DNA of 64,000 nt from Tildeniella torsiva UHER 1998/13D (GTDB lineage Bacteria; Cyanobacteriota; Cyanobacteriia; Phormidesmidales; Phormidesmidaceae): the NCBI GenBank assembly GCA_019358835.1, contig JAHHIH010000021.1, forward strand, positions 1-64,000, read 5' to 3'. This document shows positions 35,475 through 44,682 of the stretch, piece after piece. A program made the translations under genes and the position numbers. Positions within the stretch are counted from its first letter, which is position 1. Each line of letters starts with the position of its first letter. A model generated the notes under the pieces. That model ran no database searches. It worked only from the letters and a program-made list of their open reading frames with translations, and had not been told where the DNA came from.

Positions 35475-36320
35475 CTAGACTTTAGTCATAAGTTCGATCG
35501 ATTTGCCAACGCCGAGCAGCGGCGTCACGATCGCCATCACGTCGGCCCGGCTGAGCTTCTCGCGGCCCTGGGCCAGGGCGTCGATGGTAGCAGTAGCCAG
35601 CGCTAGGGGAATGCGGCAAAATAGCAGGGCTGGCCCCTTAGGCAGGGCTTGGGTATAGGCATCGGCCATTTTAAGGTTGCGGCGAGCGTAGAGCTGCATG
35701 TCGTCCGCCGTCCAGCCCTCCGGGAAAAAGTCTACGCCGCGATCTTTGTCTTCCAGGTGGTTGCGCAAAATATTCACCGATTGCAGGCCGCGCCCAAAGC
35801 CGATCGCCTCCATGCGGCTAGTTTCGGTGCCGTCGTACCAGGCCCAGAGGTCAGACAGCATCAGCCCCACGGCCCCGGCTACGCTAAAGGTGTAGCGATC
35901 GAGATCGGCCTCGGTTGTGATTCGCCAGTTTTGCTCGGCCCAGTAGGCCATGCGATCGGCCATGGCGGCGGTGGCATCCCAGATGCGGGGGGCGATCGTG
36001 TCGGGGGCCAGCAAGGCCCATTCGCCAATGCGCAGAGTCACTTCCTCAAGTTCGCCGCTGTGGCTATCTAGCCCTACCGCAAAATCAGCCACCGCTGAAG
36101 TTTCGGTGCCCGCTTGCAGGTTGAGGCTAATCTGGCGCAGCAGCCTGACCTTGGTGCCGCCATCGAGGGTGGGATGGTCTTCAATCTGGTCGATCGCCCG
36201 CATGCACAGGTACGCCGATGCCACCGCTTCCTGAAGCCCAGGGGGGAGTAAGCTGATCGGAATAAAAAATGTTCGGCTGGTCTCCTTTAGCAAGTCCAAC
36301 GCAGATTTAATCGACGGCAT
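35475..36320 (-). CDS. Squalene/phytoene synthase family protein
   Basis: Head-to-head prenyl synthase fold, 281 aa. Seen: KETSRTFFIPISLLPPGLQEAVASAYL, first Asp-rich motif AIDQIEDHP, second motif NHLEDKDRGVDFFPEGW. It probably condenses two prenyl diphosphates, most likely to squalene for hopanoids given the HpnH/HpnO neighbours. Phytoene synthesis is less likely but not excluded. It is the first gene of the minus-strand run with hpnO and the sulfotransferase, and is divergent from hpnH. Confidence 0.8.
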   Translation of the reverse strand: MPSIKSALDLLKETSRTFFIPISLLPPGLQEAVASAYLCMRAIDQIEDHPTLDGGTKVRLLRQISLNLQAGTETSAVADFAVGLDSHSGELEEVTLRIGEWALLAPDTIAPRIWDATAAMADRMAYWAEQNWRITTEADLDRYTFSVAGAVGLMLSDLWAWYDGTETSRMEAIGFGRGLQSVNILRNHLEDKDRGVDFFPEGWTADDMQLYARRNLKMADAYTQALPKGPALLFCRIPLALATATIDALAQGREKLSRADVMAIVTPLLGVGKSIELMTKV

Positions 36321-36717
36321 TGAGCGCTCTCCTCACGTGGCTTTGGCTTTCAACCATACTGGTTGACTTTCAATCTGTAAGCATTAACAGAGCATTAATA
36401 ATGAATCAACTCCCATGGATGGTATCTGGGGCTACATAAGCATCTAGATTACCTGTAGGCGGCCACAGGTCCACGGGCAGAGTTAACCGCATCTTACACC
36501 GTTAGCCCAAGGGGCGTAGCCTGGGCTAAAACCCCAACCACCACTCAAGATCTATACGGGCACAGGGTGGGCCACAGACAACCGTTTTTGCAAAAATGAA
36601 TTACGGTAGTTGGGTATCACCATCAGGGTTCGAAGCATTAGCCGCCATGATCTAGGCAATTCGCCCGGTTCAGCGGTTCTGCTCTCGAATCCTCCCCAAC
36701 TGAGGAGTGAAGAGACA
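36321..36717. other. Divergent promoter region between prenyl synthase gene and hpnH
   Basis: 397 bases with no gene. It contains a hairpin AGCCCA...TGGGCT (36504-36527) and GAGGAGTGAAGAG just before the hpnH ATG, which serves as ribosome-binding site. No known operator was recognised. Confidence 0.5.
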
Positions 36718-37728
36718 ATGGCAATCAGTTTGCAGCAGGCCCTGGGCGTGGGGCAATATCTTGTCACTCAGCGCCTCAGAGGACGCAAGCAATATCCTCT
36801 GGTGTTGATGCTAGAGCCGCTGTTTCGCTGCAACCTGGCCTGCTCAGGCTGCGGCAAAATTCAGCATCCCAAAGAAATCTTGAAGCAGAACCTATCGCCC
36901 GAAGACTGCTTTGCGGCGGCGGAAGAATGCGGTGCCCCGGTGGTCTCAATCCCCGGTGGGGAACCACTGCTGCACCCGCAGATTGACGAGATTGTGCAGG
37001 GTTTAGTAGCCCGCAAAAAGTTCGTCTACCTCTGCACCAACGGCCTGCTGCTCGAAAAAAGTCTAGATAAATTTACGCCGTCGCCCTATCTTTCGTTCAG
37101 TGTTCACCTAGATGGCATGAAGGATCTCCACGATCGCTGCGTCGATCGCAATGGGGTCTTCGATATTGCCATCAGCGCCATTCGAGCCGCCAAGGCGCGG
37201 GGCTTCCGGGTCACCACCAACACCACGGTGTTCGAGGGCACCGATCCGCAGGAAATCCAAACGCTGTTTGACTACCTCACCGAGCTGAAAGTAGACGGCA
37301 TGATGGTGTCGCCGGGCTACAGCTACGACTGGGCTCCCAATCAGGAGCACTTCCTCAAGCGCGACCAAACCAAGGCGCTGTTTCGAGAAATTTTGGCCCC
37401 GTTTACAGCAGGCAAAAAAAAGTGGGAATTTAACCACAACCCACTCTTTTTAGACTTTTTGATCGGGCAAAAAGACTACGACTGCACCCCCTGGGGCAGT
37501 CCTAGCTACAGCGTGCTGGGTTGGCAAAAACCCTGCTACCTGCTGAACGAAGGTCATTACGAGACCTTCCAAGAACTGCTCGACAACACCGACTGGGAGA
37601 AGTACGGCCACAAGAGCGGTAACCCCGAATGCGCCGACTGCATGGTGCACTGCGGCTACGAGCCGACGGCGGCAGAAGCGGCCCTACAGCCGCAGAATAT
37701 GCTGCGAGCGATGGGCAGCCTGTTTTAG
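36718..37728 (+). CDS. hpnH: Adenosyl-hopene transferase HpnH (radical SAM)
   Basis: Radical SAM enzyme that joins a 5'-deoxyadenosyl group to diploptene, giving adenosylhopane, the first step of extended hopanoids. 336 aa, usual length. The 4Fe-4S cluster motif CNLACSGC (CxxxCxxC) lies near residues 41-48, followed by [10 protein letters not shown]. The C-terminal Cys-rich [12 protein letters not shown] is typical. I chose ATG at 36718 because [22 protein letters not shown] is the family N-terminus and GGAG precedes it. No squalene-hopene cyclase gene is in the window. Confidence 0.93.
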   Translation: MAISLQQALGVGQYLVTQRLRGRKQYPLVLMLEPLFRCNLACSGCGKIQHPKEILKQNLSPEDCFAAAEECGAPVVSIPGGEPLLHPQIDEIVQGLVARKKFVYLCTNGLLLEKSLDKFTPSPYLSFSVHLDGMKDLHDRCVDRNGVFDIAISAIRAAKARGFRVTTNTTVFEGTDPQEIQTLFDYLTELKVDGMMVSPGYSYDWAPNQEHFLKRDQTKALFREILAPFTAGKKKWEFNHNPLFLDFLIGQKDYDCTPWGSPSYSVLGWQKPCYLLNEGHYETFQELLDNTDWEKYGHKSGNPECADCMVHCGYEPTAAEAALQPQNMLRAMGSLF

Positions 37729-37806
37729 GGAACTGGGCCGCGATCGCGCGGCAGGGGTAGAGACACATCTGCTGAGATGCACGCGGCGATCGCTGACCCA
37801 TTACCC

Positions 37807-40473
37807 CTAGCTCGGCTTACTCACTTTGACCCGGTGACGGCGTCGCCGCAGCTCGTAGAGAGCCAGCAGCCCCACCCCCACCAGCATGGGCAAAAAGTAG
37901 TAGACCAGCCTGTACACCAGCAGCGCCCCAAGCAATTGAACGGAGGGGATAGGCGGCGAGATCAGCAAGATTAGCACTGTTTCAAACACCCCTAGCCCCC
38001 CTGGTACATTGCTGATTACCCCGGCGATTTGGGCCAGCAGGTAGCTGCCAAAAAAGATGAAATAGTTTAAGTCGGGGTGGGCAGGCAGCAACACATAGAG
38101 CACCGCCGCCGCCAGCGCCCAGTCGCAGGAGGTGATCGCAATCTGACTCAGGGCCAGTTTGGGAGACAGGTGGGGCAGCACCCAGCCCTTGATTTTGACA
38201 GAGTGGCGGCTGACGCTGCTGAGCAACAGATAGGCCACCGTAATCACCAGAAACAGAATCCCCAAGGGATGCGCGGTCTGGAAGGGCAGGTGGAGCAGAC
38301 CCGGCACCGAGAGCGGCTCTACGGTAAACACCAGACCGCCCACCGCAAATAGACCCAGCCAAAAGCTGAGGTTGCAAAAGGCAATCATCTGGGCAATTTT
38401 GCCGGGGCTGAGCCCCCAGGCGGTATAAAAGCGATAGCGAATGGCGCTACCGCTAAGCAGGGCCAAGCCCACACTGTTGCTGATGCCGTAGCTGATCACC
38501 GCTACCAGAGCAGTTTTGGCGTAGGGCAGGGGCTGCCGCACAAACCGGACGGCCAGGGTGTCGTAGCCGGTGAGAAAGGCGTAGTTGAGGGCCGTAAGCG
38601 CGATCGCCTCCGCCAAGGCCCAGGCTGGAATTGCCCCAATACTGCGGAGAATGTCGCCTGGCTGGTGCTGATGTAGCTCGCTGGAGATGGCCCAGAGCGA
38701 TAGGGCAAACAGGCCCAGGCTGAACACAATTGGCACCATGTGGGCCAAGCGCTTAAAACCGTGGGTGAGGGCGGTGCTCAAGAACTGAGCCCCAAAATAG
38801 TCTTGCAGGCGATCGCCCGAATCGGCCCGCACCAGGGCCACCACCACCGCAGGCAAATCTGCCAGGCGAGGATATACGAAATAGCGGGGTTGCCAATCGG
38901 GGTGAAACTTGTCTTTGTAGGCCCGTAGCCCCTGAAAGTTGTAAATCGAGTTGAGGTGGTCATAGAGGTAGTGCATGCCCTTTTCGAGGCGAGGGGCTTC
39001 GGGCATTTCGCCCACCCCCGAGAGGGCTACCAGGCCCAGGTTAAAGCTGTCGTAGCCCTGGGCCCGGCAGTGCTGCATCAGCGAGACAAACAAAAAATCC
39101 ATCGCGCCGTGTTCGACCTCGCGGCGGTGGCGCATCAGGTCGAGGGTGGCCTCGTTGAGCTGGTATTCGGGCACCAGGTTGGCAAAGGCGACGGGAATGC
39201 CCTGGGCATCTTCGACCACGGCAATTTCACAGTCTCGCAGGTAGTCGGGGTCAAACCAGCCGAGGGAAAACTTCTTTTCGGCCCCTTCCATGGCCTCTAG
39301 CCAGTCGTCACTAATTGCTCTCAGCTCGGCCAGCAGCTCGTCGCTGAGGGGGGGCGCATAGTACTGCACCCGGTAGCCCTGCTTGGTGAACTTATTGGTG
39401 GCCGTACGTAGGTTGCGCCCAGGCTTGCCCTCCAGGGTGAATTGGTGCAAATCGACAATGGCTTCTTCACCAATTTTGAGGGTGTGAAACCCCAGGGCTT
39501 GGTAGTTTGCCAGGGCCTCGGGCAGGGTTTGGTAAAAGGCGGGGTGCCAGTCGTTGCGATCGCAAAAGACCCGAAACCCAACAATCGCCGCCTGCCGGTC
39601 AGTGTCTGGGCCGATGGGGTCGCCCAGGGCGATCGCCCCTTGCCCCTTGGCTACGTAGGCAATCACCGTCTGCCCCGACGGGCTGAAGTAGTAAGATTTA
39701 TCCTCTAACAGGGCAAACCGCGCCAGGGAAGAGCGTCCGTGCTGCTCGACAATAGCTTTGGCCCGCTGGCGCTCGGCCTCGCTGGCCTCTCCCCGAAAGA
39801 TCACCGGTCGAAACAGCATCCAGGCGGCATAGAGCAGCGTCACCCCGCCCACGATATAAATAGAGTCAGCAAAATGCTGTCCAAACCGGGTTGTAGGCAC
39901 CAGCCCGCCATTGTCGGCGGTAAAAAACATCGCCAGGGTTTGGCCCATGGCCTCGGGCAGGCTAAAGGGGGTGGCATAGTGGCGATCGAGCGCCCAAAAG
40001 CCCAGGGTGCCGTAGGCTAGGGTAAACAGCAGCGCCCCGGCCAGCACCCGCAACCCTTGCAGAATAGAGGGACGGTCAGACTGGGCGGTGAAGATGGGCC
40101 GCAGCCACAGCAGTTGCCCCAGCAGCACCAGCGACAGCAAGGTTTCTTCAATATCCAGCCCTTTGACTAGGTGGCTGACCATCGAAACCACCAACAGCCC
40201 CACGGCCAGCCCCCAGGCCGCCCGCTTGCGCCGCAGCAGATTGGCCGCCAGCAGCAGCAAAAAGAAGCCGCTCAGGGCAGCAAACACATGGGCCCCAATG
40301 CGCAGCTCAACCGGAAAGAGCTCCCTGACCCAGGTGATGCGATGGGGCAGCCCTGGCGTCACTGCTGACCATAGGTTCACCAGCCCCACCAGGGCCGTTA
40401 GGGCGGTAGCCGACCATAGACCAATTTGCGATCGCTGATTCAACACACCGTGCCCTCGCTCATCAGAGGTCAC
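37807..40473 (-). CDS. MprF-like aminoacyl-phosphatidylglycerol synthase/flippase, permuted domains
   Basis: Large membrane enzyme, 888 aa. Residues 20-225 hold about six TM segments. Residues about 235-560 form the DUF2156 acyltransferase-fold domain that transfers an amino acid from aminoacyl-tRNA to phosphatidylglycerol (GDPIGPDTDRQAAI, GRNLRTATNKFTKQGY, MDFLFVSLMQHCRAQGYDSFNLGL). Residues about 575-880 form a second multi-TM block of UPF0104 flippase type (YGISNSVGLALLSGSAIRYR, ISNVPGGLGVFETVL). In canonical Staphylococcus MprF the flippase is N-terminal and the synthase C-terminal; here the flippase is C-terminal. The amino acid used is unknown. Confidence 0.85.
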   Translation of the reverse strand: MTSDERGHGVLNQRSQIGLWSATALTALVGLVNLWSAVTPGLPHRITWVRELFPVELRIGAHVFAALSGFFLLLLAANLLRRKRAAWGLAVGLLVVSMVSHLVKGLDIEETLLSLVLLGQLLWLRPIFTAQSDRPSILQGLRVLAGALLFTLAYGTLGFWALDRHYATPFSLPEAMGQTLAMFFTADNGGLVPTTRFGQHFADSIYIVGGVTLLYAAWMLFRPVIFRGEASEAERQRAKAIVEQHGRSSLARFALLEDKSYYFSPSGQTVIAYVAKGQGAIALGDPIGPDTDRQAAIVGFRVFCDRNDWHPAFYQTLPEALANYQALGFHTLKIGEEAIVDLHQFTLEGKPGRNLRTATNKFTKQGYRVQYYAPPLSDELLAELRAISDDWLEAMEGAEKKFSLGWFDPDYLRDCEIAVVEDAQGIPVAFANLVPEYQLNEATLDLMRHRREVEHGAMDFLFVSLMQHCRAQGYDSFNLGLVALSGVGEMPEAPRLEKGMHYLYDHLNSIYNFQGLRAYKDKFHPDWQPRYFVYPRLADLPAVVVALVRADSGDRLQDYFGAQFLSTALTHGFKRLAHMVPIVFSLGLFALSLWAISSELHQHQPGDILRSIGAIPAWALAEAIALTALNYAFLTGYDTLAVRFVRQPLPYAKTALVAVISYGISNSVGLALLSGSAIRYRFYTAWGLSPGKIAQMIAFCNLSFWLGLFAVGGLVFTVEPLSVPGLLHLPFQTAHPLGILFLVITVAYLLLSSVSRHSVKIKGWVLPHLSPKLALSQIAITSCDWALAAAVLYVLLPAHPDLNYFIFFGSYLLAQIAGVISNVPGGLGVFETVLILLISPPIPSVQLLGALLVYRLVYYFLPMLVGVGLLALYELRRRRHRVKVSKPS

Positions 40474-41109
40474 TCTCAGTCTAGGTTGTTCCTCCTGTTA
40501 TCTTGCCTGAGCCTGGGTAAACTGCTCGCCTATGCAGGTCAGCGCATCGGTCAGTATCAGCCACTGCCTTCCAAAGCCCTAATTAACCGCAGAGTGAGGG
40601 GTATTGGCTGTCGGCGATTGTTCCTAGGCGGTGGCCTCAGGGTCTGGAAGGGCGATCGCCTTCCTCACCGATCAGATCATCGATCAGGTCTTATACCAAT
40701 ACAGAATGAGGATGAGCTGATAATGTGGTCTGCACGACGATGCAGGACAGCGAGAAACGCCATCTACTAGCGATCGCCAAACCCCAGCAGCTCACACAGC
40801 AGCTCCCCAATGTCTCAAACAGCTGCGCAAACTACCCCTACTGTTCGAAATTGTGGGCGATCTGCTGCGGCTTTACCTGATCAAGCCCTGAGTACAGAAT
40901 CCCTGCGCGGTACGATTCGATAAGTTAGCAACACCGCAGGTTAGACGGGGCGATTCGCAAAGCGTATAGCCTGCAGCATCCCAGAAACAGGAACCGACTC
41001 GGAACGAGCATTCGTGCCGGAATCGCAGAACGGATCAAAGCCCACTGTCGATAGGTTATGCTTCGCTCTGGCCGACCTACGATCGCCCTAATTTTCTAAT
41101 TTCCAAAAA
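40474..41109. other. 636-base gap without a supported gene
   Basis: The left 150 bases are presumably the mprF-like promoter. From about 40680 the sequence is patchy, with short open stretches such as KLPLLFEIVGDLLRLYLIKP (about 40828-40890, plus strand) that may be residue of a lost gene. I cannot assign a family. It borders the degraded acyltransferase/IS region. Confidence 0.45.
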
Positions 41110-41815
41110 CTAGTCATCAGGGCTAGTTCTCCGATTTTCTAACACTTTAGCCGGTACTCCTACAGCTACTGAGTAGGGCGGAATATCTTTAGTCACCACG
41201 GCCCCTGCACCAACTGCACTGCCGTAACCAATTGTTACACCATCTAAAATTTTGGCACCACTACCAATCCAACACTTGTCTTCGATCGTGATTCCCTTTT
41301 CGCTAGAGCCAACGTGGTGATGTTGGTTAGCATATATACCAACCATAGAAGCAATCATACAGTCACGACCAATCTTGACGGTACCAGGCCCAGATAAGTA
41401 TGAATATGGGCCTATATAAGTATTGTCGCCAATGTCAATGGTGCAGTTTTTTTTCTAGCCGAATGCTAACACCTCTATCTAGAGAAATGTTTTTCCCTAA
41501 TCTAAGCAAGCTATTCTCAAAGTTGCAGTTTAGAAGGGAGTATCTGAGGATGCTGATATTATCGCCAGCGACAATATTGTTAGCACCAAGAATTTCAACC
41601 CACGCCTGGATGTAAGGGGCTTTTCCCCAGTTCTTAGATAGAAGAGGGTAGATAAGTTTTCTCGCTACTGTTCCCAAAGGGCGAGGAATTGGCTCAATCA
41701 AGGAAAATATTAGTTGTCTTATTGCATGATTTTTTGGATTATTAGAGCTGACGATTCCTGTGTTCTGAAGCTTAATATCTTCAGCTCTAAGCTCTTCATG
41801 AACTTCAACTTTCAT
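41110..41815 (-). pseudogene. Hexapeptide-repeat acyltransferase, frameshifted
   Basis: Left-handed beta-helix acyltransferase of the LbH/CysE-WcaF type, split by one frameshift. The 5' part (41435-41815) reads to RLEKKLHH and stops. Shifting frame at the A8 run (minus strand; T8 at 41447-41454) gives KNCTIDIGDNTYIGPYSYLSGPG and joins the 3' part (41110-41358), which has GITIEDKCWIGSGAKILDGVTIG and VGVPAKVL. A one-base change in A8 restores about 230 residues. It could be a true pseudogene, a sequencing error, or a gene expressed by polymerase slippage. It is paralogous to 43153-43833. Confidence 0.8.
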
Positions 41816-41926
41816 TCTAGGAACTCCGCTCTTTTTATGAATTTATTACGTCTCGCAAGCGTTAACAAATGAATTGTGCTCCACTGTAGCGAAACAGCAG
41901 TGTTGCAAAGCTTTTACGTCAAGGCC

Positions 41927-42994
41927 TCAGTACAGGGACAAAAGTTGAAGCGCTTGATTGAACTCAGCGCGGTGTAAAGTTAGATCGCAGCAGGTCCGCC
42001 GCAAAAAGTCACAGCCCAGCCGGAATAGACTCTTGGCCCTGCGACCATGAGCCTTTAGTGCAATGGGGTGCTGCTGGTGTTGCCAGAGTCCCGTAAGCAT
42101 GGCCCAACAGAACGCCAACGCGAGCAGTGCTATCAACTTACTGAGGCGCTCGGCGTGGCAGAAATGGGTCGATTCAAGGTTGAAGCCTCGACTTTTCAGC
42201 GCAGCGAAGAGAGTCTCAATACCCCATCGCAAGCGGTAATCGACGAGTGCCGACTTGGGGCGATGGTTAGTTGCGAGAATCAGAAGCTCGCCATCCTCAA
42301 GCCGAGTGGCGACGATGTAGACCTGGCGGCCCCACACCCAACGCTTGCCCGAGAGAACTCGCTGCTCACCCACTCTCAAGTTGGCAAAGACCCGCTCGCC
42401 TTTCTGACGCCCCTTGCCCGAGCGAGAACTGATGCGGTCACTGTGGCGTAGCCTCAGGCGGAAGGGCATGGCCTTAGGCAGCAGCAAGAAGCTACACCAC
42501 TCCTTGCCGACAAACTCTCGGTCGCCCGTCAGACAATGGATCTGGGCATCGGGAAAGACTCGCTCAAAGCGTTCCATCAGGTCTATGCGCTCGTCACTGT
42601 TGCTGTTGCCGCGCTTGTCGAGCATCGTCCACATCACTGGAAAGGCCACACCCTCGTGAACAATCCCGAGCATCAAGATATTGATGTTGAGCGTGCCAAA
42701 GCACCAGTTCGTGCGGTCTAGGCTCAGTGTCCAGGGTTCAGGAATCTGACTCCAACTCACCACCGCTCGCGCAATCACATCGAAATCTACGGCAAAGCCG
42801 CGAAAGAAGCGGGTTAGGCGCTTGTAGCTCGATGCACTCTGCGCTTGATTGGCAAAGACACTCGCGAGCTTGTCTAGATTCACCTGCTCAACGCGAAACA
42901 GCGCGACTAGAAAGAGGGCTAGAAACCTCAGTCGCGCACCATGCCAGGGCAGGTGGGGTCGCAGAGCGGCTTGAATTCGGGTAATCTCGTTCAT
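41927..42994 (-). CDS. IS4-type transposase
   Basis: DDE transposase, 355 aa, apparently full length. Seen: TLSLDRTNWCFGTLNINILMLGIVHEG (first Asp), LTGDREFVGKEWCSFLLL (second Asp region) and the IS4-signature block YRLRWGIETLFAALKSRGFNLESTHF (Y-x-x-R-W-x-I-E, catalytic Glu). The stop codon overlaps the left inverted repeat. No internal stop, so the element may still be active. Confidence 0.93.
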   Translation of the reverse strand: MNEITRIQAALRPHLPWHGARLRFLALFLVALFRVEQVNLDKLASVFANQAQSASSYKRLTRFFRGFAVDFDVIARAVVSWSQIPEPWTLSLDRTNWCFGTLNINILMLGIVHEGVAFPVMWTMLDKRGNSNSDERIDLMERFERVFPDAQIHCLTGDREFVGKEWCSFLLLPKAMPFRLRLRHSDRISSRSGKGRQKGERVFANLRVGEQRVLSGKRWVWGRQVYIVATRLEDGELLILATNHRPKSALVDYRLRWGIETLFAALKSRGFNLESTHFCHAERLSKLIALLALAFCWAMLTGLWQHQQHPIALKAHGRRAKSLFRLGCDFLRRTCCDLTLHRAEFNQALQLLSLY

Positions 42995-43111
42995 GAGGAG
43001 GTCGATGGTAGGGGTGTGGTAATTCCTAGCTCACCTCCTCTCCCTTCAGTTTGTCAAATTCCCTTCAGCTCTAGCTCCCTGCCTCGTTCAAGTTTTGTCC
43101 CTGTACCTTGA
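41928..43111. mobile_element. Complete IS4-family-like insertion sequence with target duplication
   Basis: Element of about 1.18 kb carrying one transposase gene. The ends share GTACAGGGACAAAA(G/C)TTGAA as inverted repeats (left 41930-41949, right about 43088-43105). Outside the ends lie direct repeats GTCAAGGCCT (41918-41927) and GTCAAGGCTT (43112-43121), a 10-bp target duplication with one mismatch. It sits between two paralogous acyltransferase pseudogenes. Exact boundaries may be off by a few bases. Confidence 0.85.
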
Positions 43112-43152
43112 GTCAAGGCTTTTAGCAATCCGCTTCCTAACACAATGAGGTT

Positions 43153-43833
43153 TCATCTTTTATCTGAGCTAGCAGATAGCTGTTCTTTACGGCTTTTAAT
43201 TACTCTAGCGGGTACCCCTACCGCTATCGAATATGGGGGGATATCGCGGCTAACAACGGCTCCAGCTCCAATCACGCTTCCTATGCCAATAGTGACTCCG
43301 TCGAGCACTCTAACTCCTGTGCCTAGCCAACAGTCGTCTTCAATCGTTATTCCTAACGTAGTTAACGGCTGAGAATGCATTGGTCTTGTTAAATCATTGA
43401 ACCCATGATTGTTGGCATACATTGAGCAGTGCGATGCAATCATGCAGTTGCTGCCAATATTAATCGCTCCAGGCCCTGCTAAACAGCATTAAGGCCCTAG
43501 CCCCGAGTTTTCTCCAATCACAATGCCGCTTGACCGACCCTGATGGCCACAATCTCTAATGCTCACGCCGAGATCGATAGATGCATTAGCCTGAATCTGA
43601 ATGGGATTGCCCATGCTATGAATTTCGGCGTATTGATTGATCCAAGCACCTTTCTCAATAGAAATACGATTTGTGCCGCTGAATCTAACTCTTGAACCAA
43701 TTGTTGCAGAACTATCTAGCTGCTTAAATAAAGGTCGAAATGCTATAATCCTTGCCACCTTTCCCGCCTTTGTTGGAATGGCGCTTAGGCTTCCCGTTAT
43801 GATTGATTCAAGCCCTCGTCTTAAATAATTCAT
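43153..43833 (-). pseudogene. Hexapeptide-repeat acyltransferase with premature stop
   Basis: Second left-handed beta-helix acyltransferase, paralogue of 41110-41815. The frame is open from the ATG at 43831-43833 through IVIGENSGLGP, then hits TAA (43489-43491), and continues in the same frame as [29 protein letters not shown] to the normal end [12 protein letters not shown]. The paralogue has Tyr at the stop position (IGPYSYLSGPG), so a TAC/TAT-to-TAA nonsense change is the simplest explanation. Full length would be about 226 residues. An internal ATG at 43441-43443 could give a 96-residue fragment of doubtful function. Confidence 0.82.
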
Positions 43834-44682
43834 GATTTGAGACTCTCTATTTCTTTCTCTACTTAAATTGACTCGTTATGATTGTTCTGATGCATCCTGA
43901 AGACACATATCTTCAGCCCTTCTGCAATGCGTGCCTCAGCCTAATTGACAGGCATCTATACCTGCAAAATGCTAGTGCTTCACGGCGTAAGTTTGCCCGC
44001 CGCCGCGCAAGTTATTGGCTTGCTACAGGCGCGATGCTAGGCGAAAGATTTCGACCTCAGAGTACTAGTTCTGATGGCATAAATTTTGCCCATCAGAGTT
44101 CAGCTTAGGCAAAGAGTTTAAGCCCTTTGTTCATCGGTAGTCAGATCTTTGCCGTACAGCACAGGAATGTTTATCCCTATGCTGCTGCATCTCTAAAGAG
44201 CAGATAATCTGCTACCGCAAGTTGATTTTGCTGTTAAAGATAGAGGCGACTACAGCGCTGATAAATTTAGCCAGCGGCAAAACTAACATCAACCAGGCAA
44301 AAAGCTGATATAGCTTGACTTAGCTACGTTAATCACTGGAACAGATCCGAACGGAACATTCTGAAATGCTAGGAATGGTGCGCTCAGTCAATCAGTGCGA
44401 TCGCATTTCTTCTAAAAAAATACTTGTTTAGGGGGGAGTCAAGCCGCCTGGAATTCTCACCGCCATGACCGGCAGGCAAACTCGGTTTAAGCGGGCCAAG
44501 CGCAACCCTTTCAGCAAAGGCTGATAGATATCGGTGTAGAAGTATGACTTGTTAAGAATTGGCATAAACATACATCAACTTCATACAAGCTTTGCGTAAT
44601 TGTTAAGCTCTCAATTAAACGCAGAGCAGAGGGTTTGGGTTAAGTCTACTGCGAAACTCTTGCAGCGACAACCCATGTTTAA
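43834..44682. other. 849-base region with no firm gene
   Basis: AT-richer spacer between the degraded acyltransferase and the pentapeptide gene. Short open frames exist (76 codons at 43878 plus; 45 codons at 44428-44565 minus), but only the latter looks at all protein-like. Probably residue of an accessory insertion. Confidence 0.5.
44428..44565 (-). CDS. Doubtful 45-residue small ORF
   Basis: ATG at 44563-44565, stop TAA at 44428-44430. The peptide begins MPILNKSYFYTDIYQPLLKG and continues with a basic/hydrophobic middle (LRLARLNRVCLPVMAV). No family recognised and no clear ribosome-binding site. It may be a small protein or a fragment of a decayed gene. Confidence 0.25.
   Translation of the reverse strand: MPILNKSYFYTDIYQPLLKGLRLARLNRVCLPVMAVRIPGGLTPP

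Noticed and set aside
43878-44108. 76-codon plus-strand frame in the degraded region
   Set aside because: No family features and no start signal.
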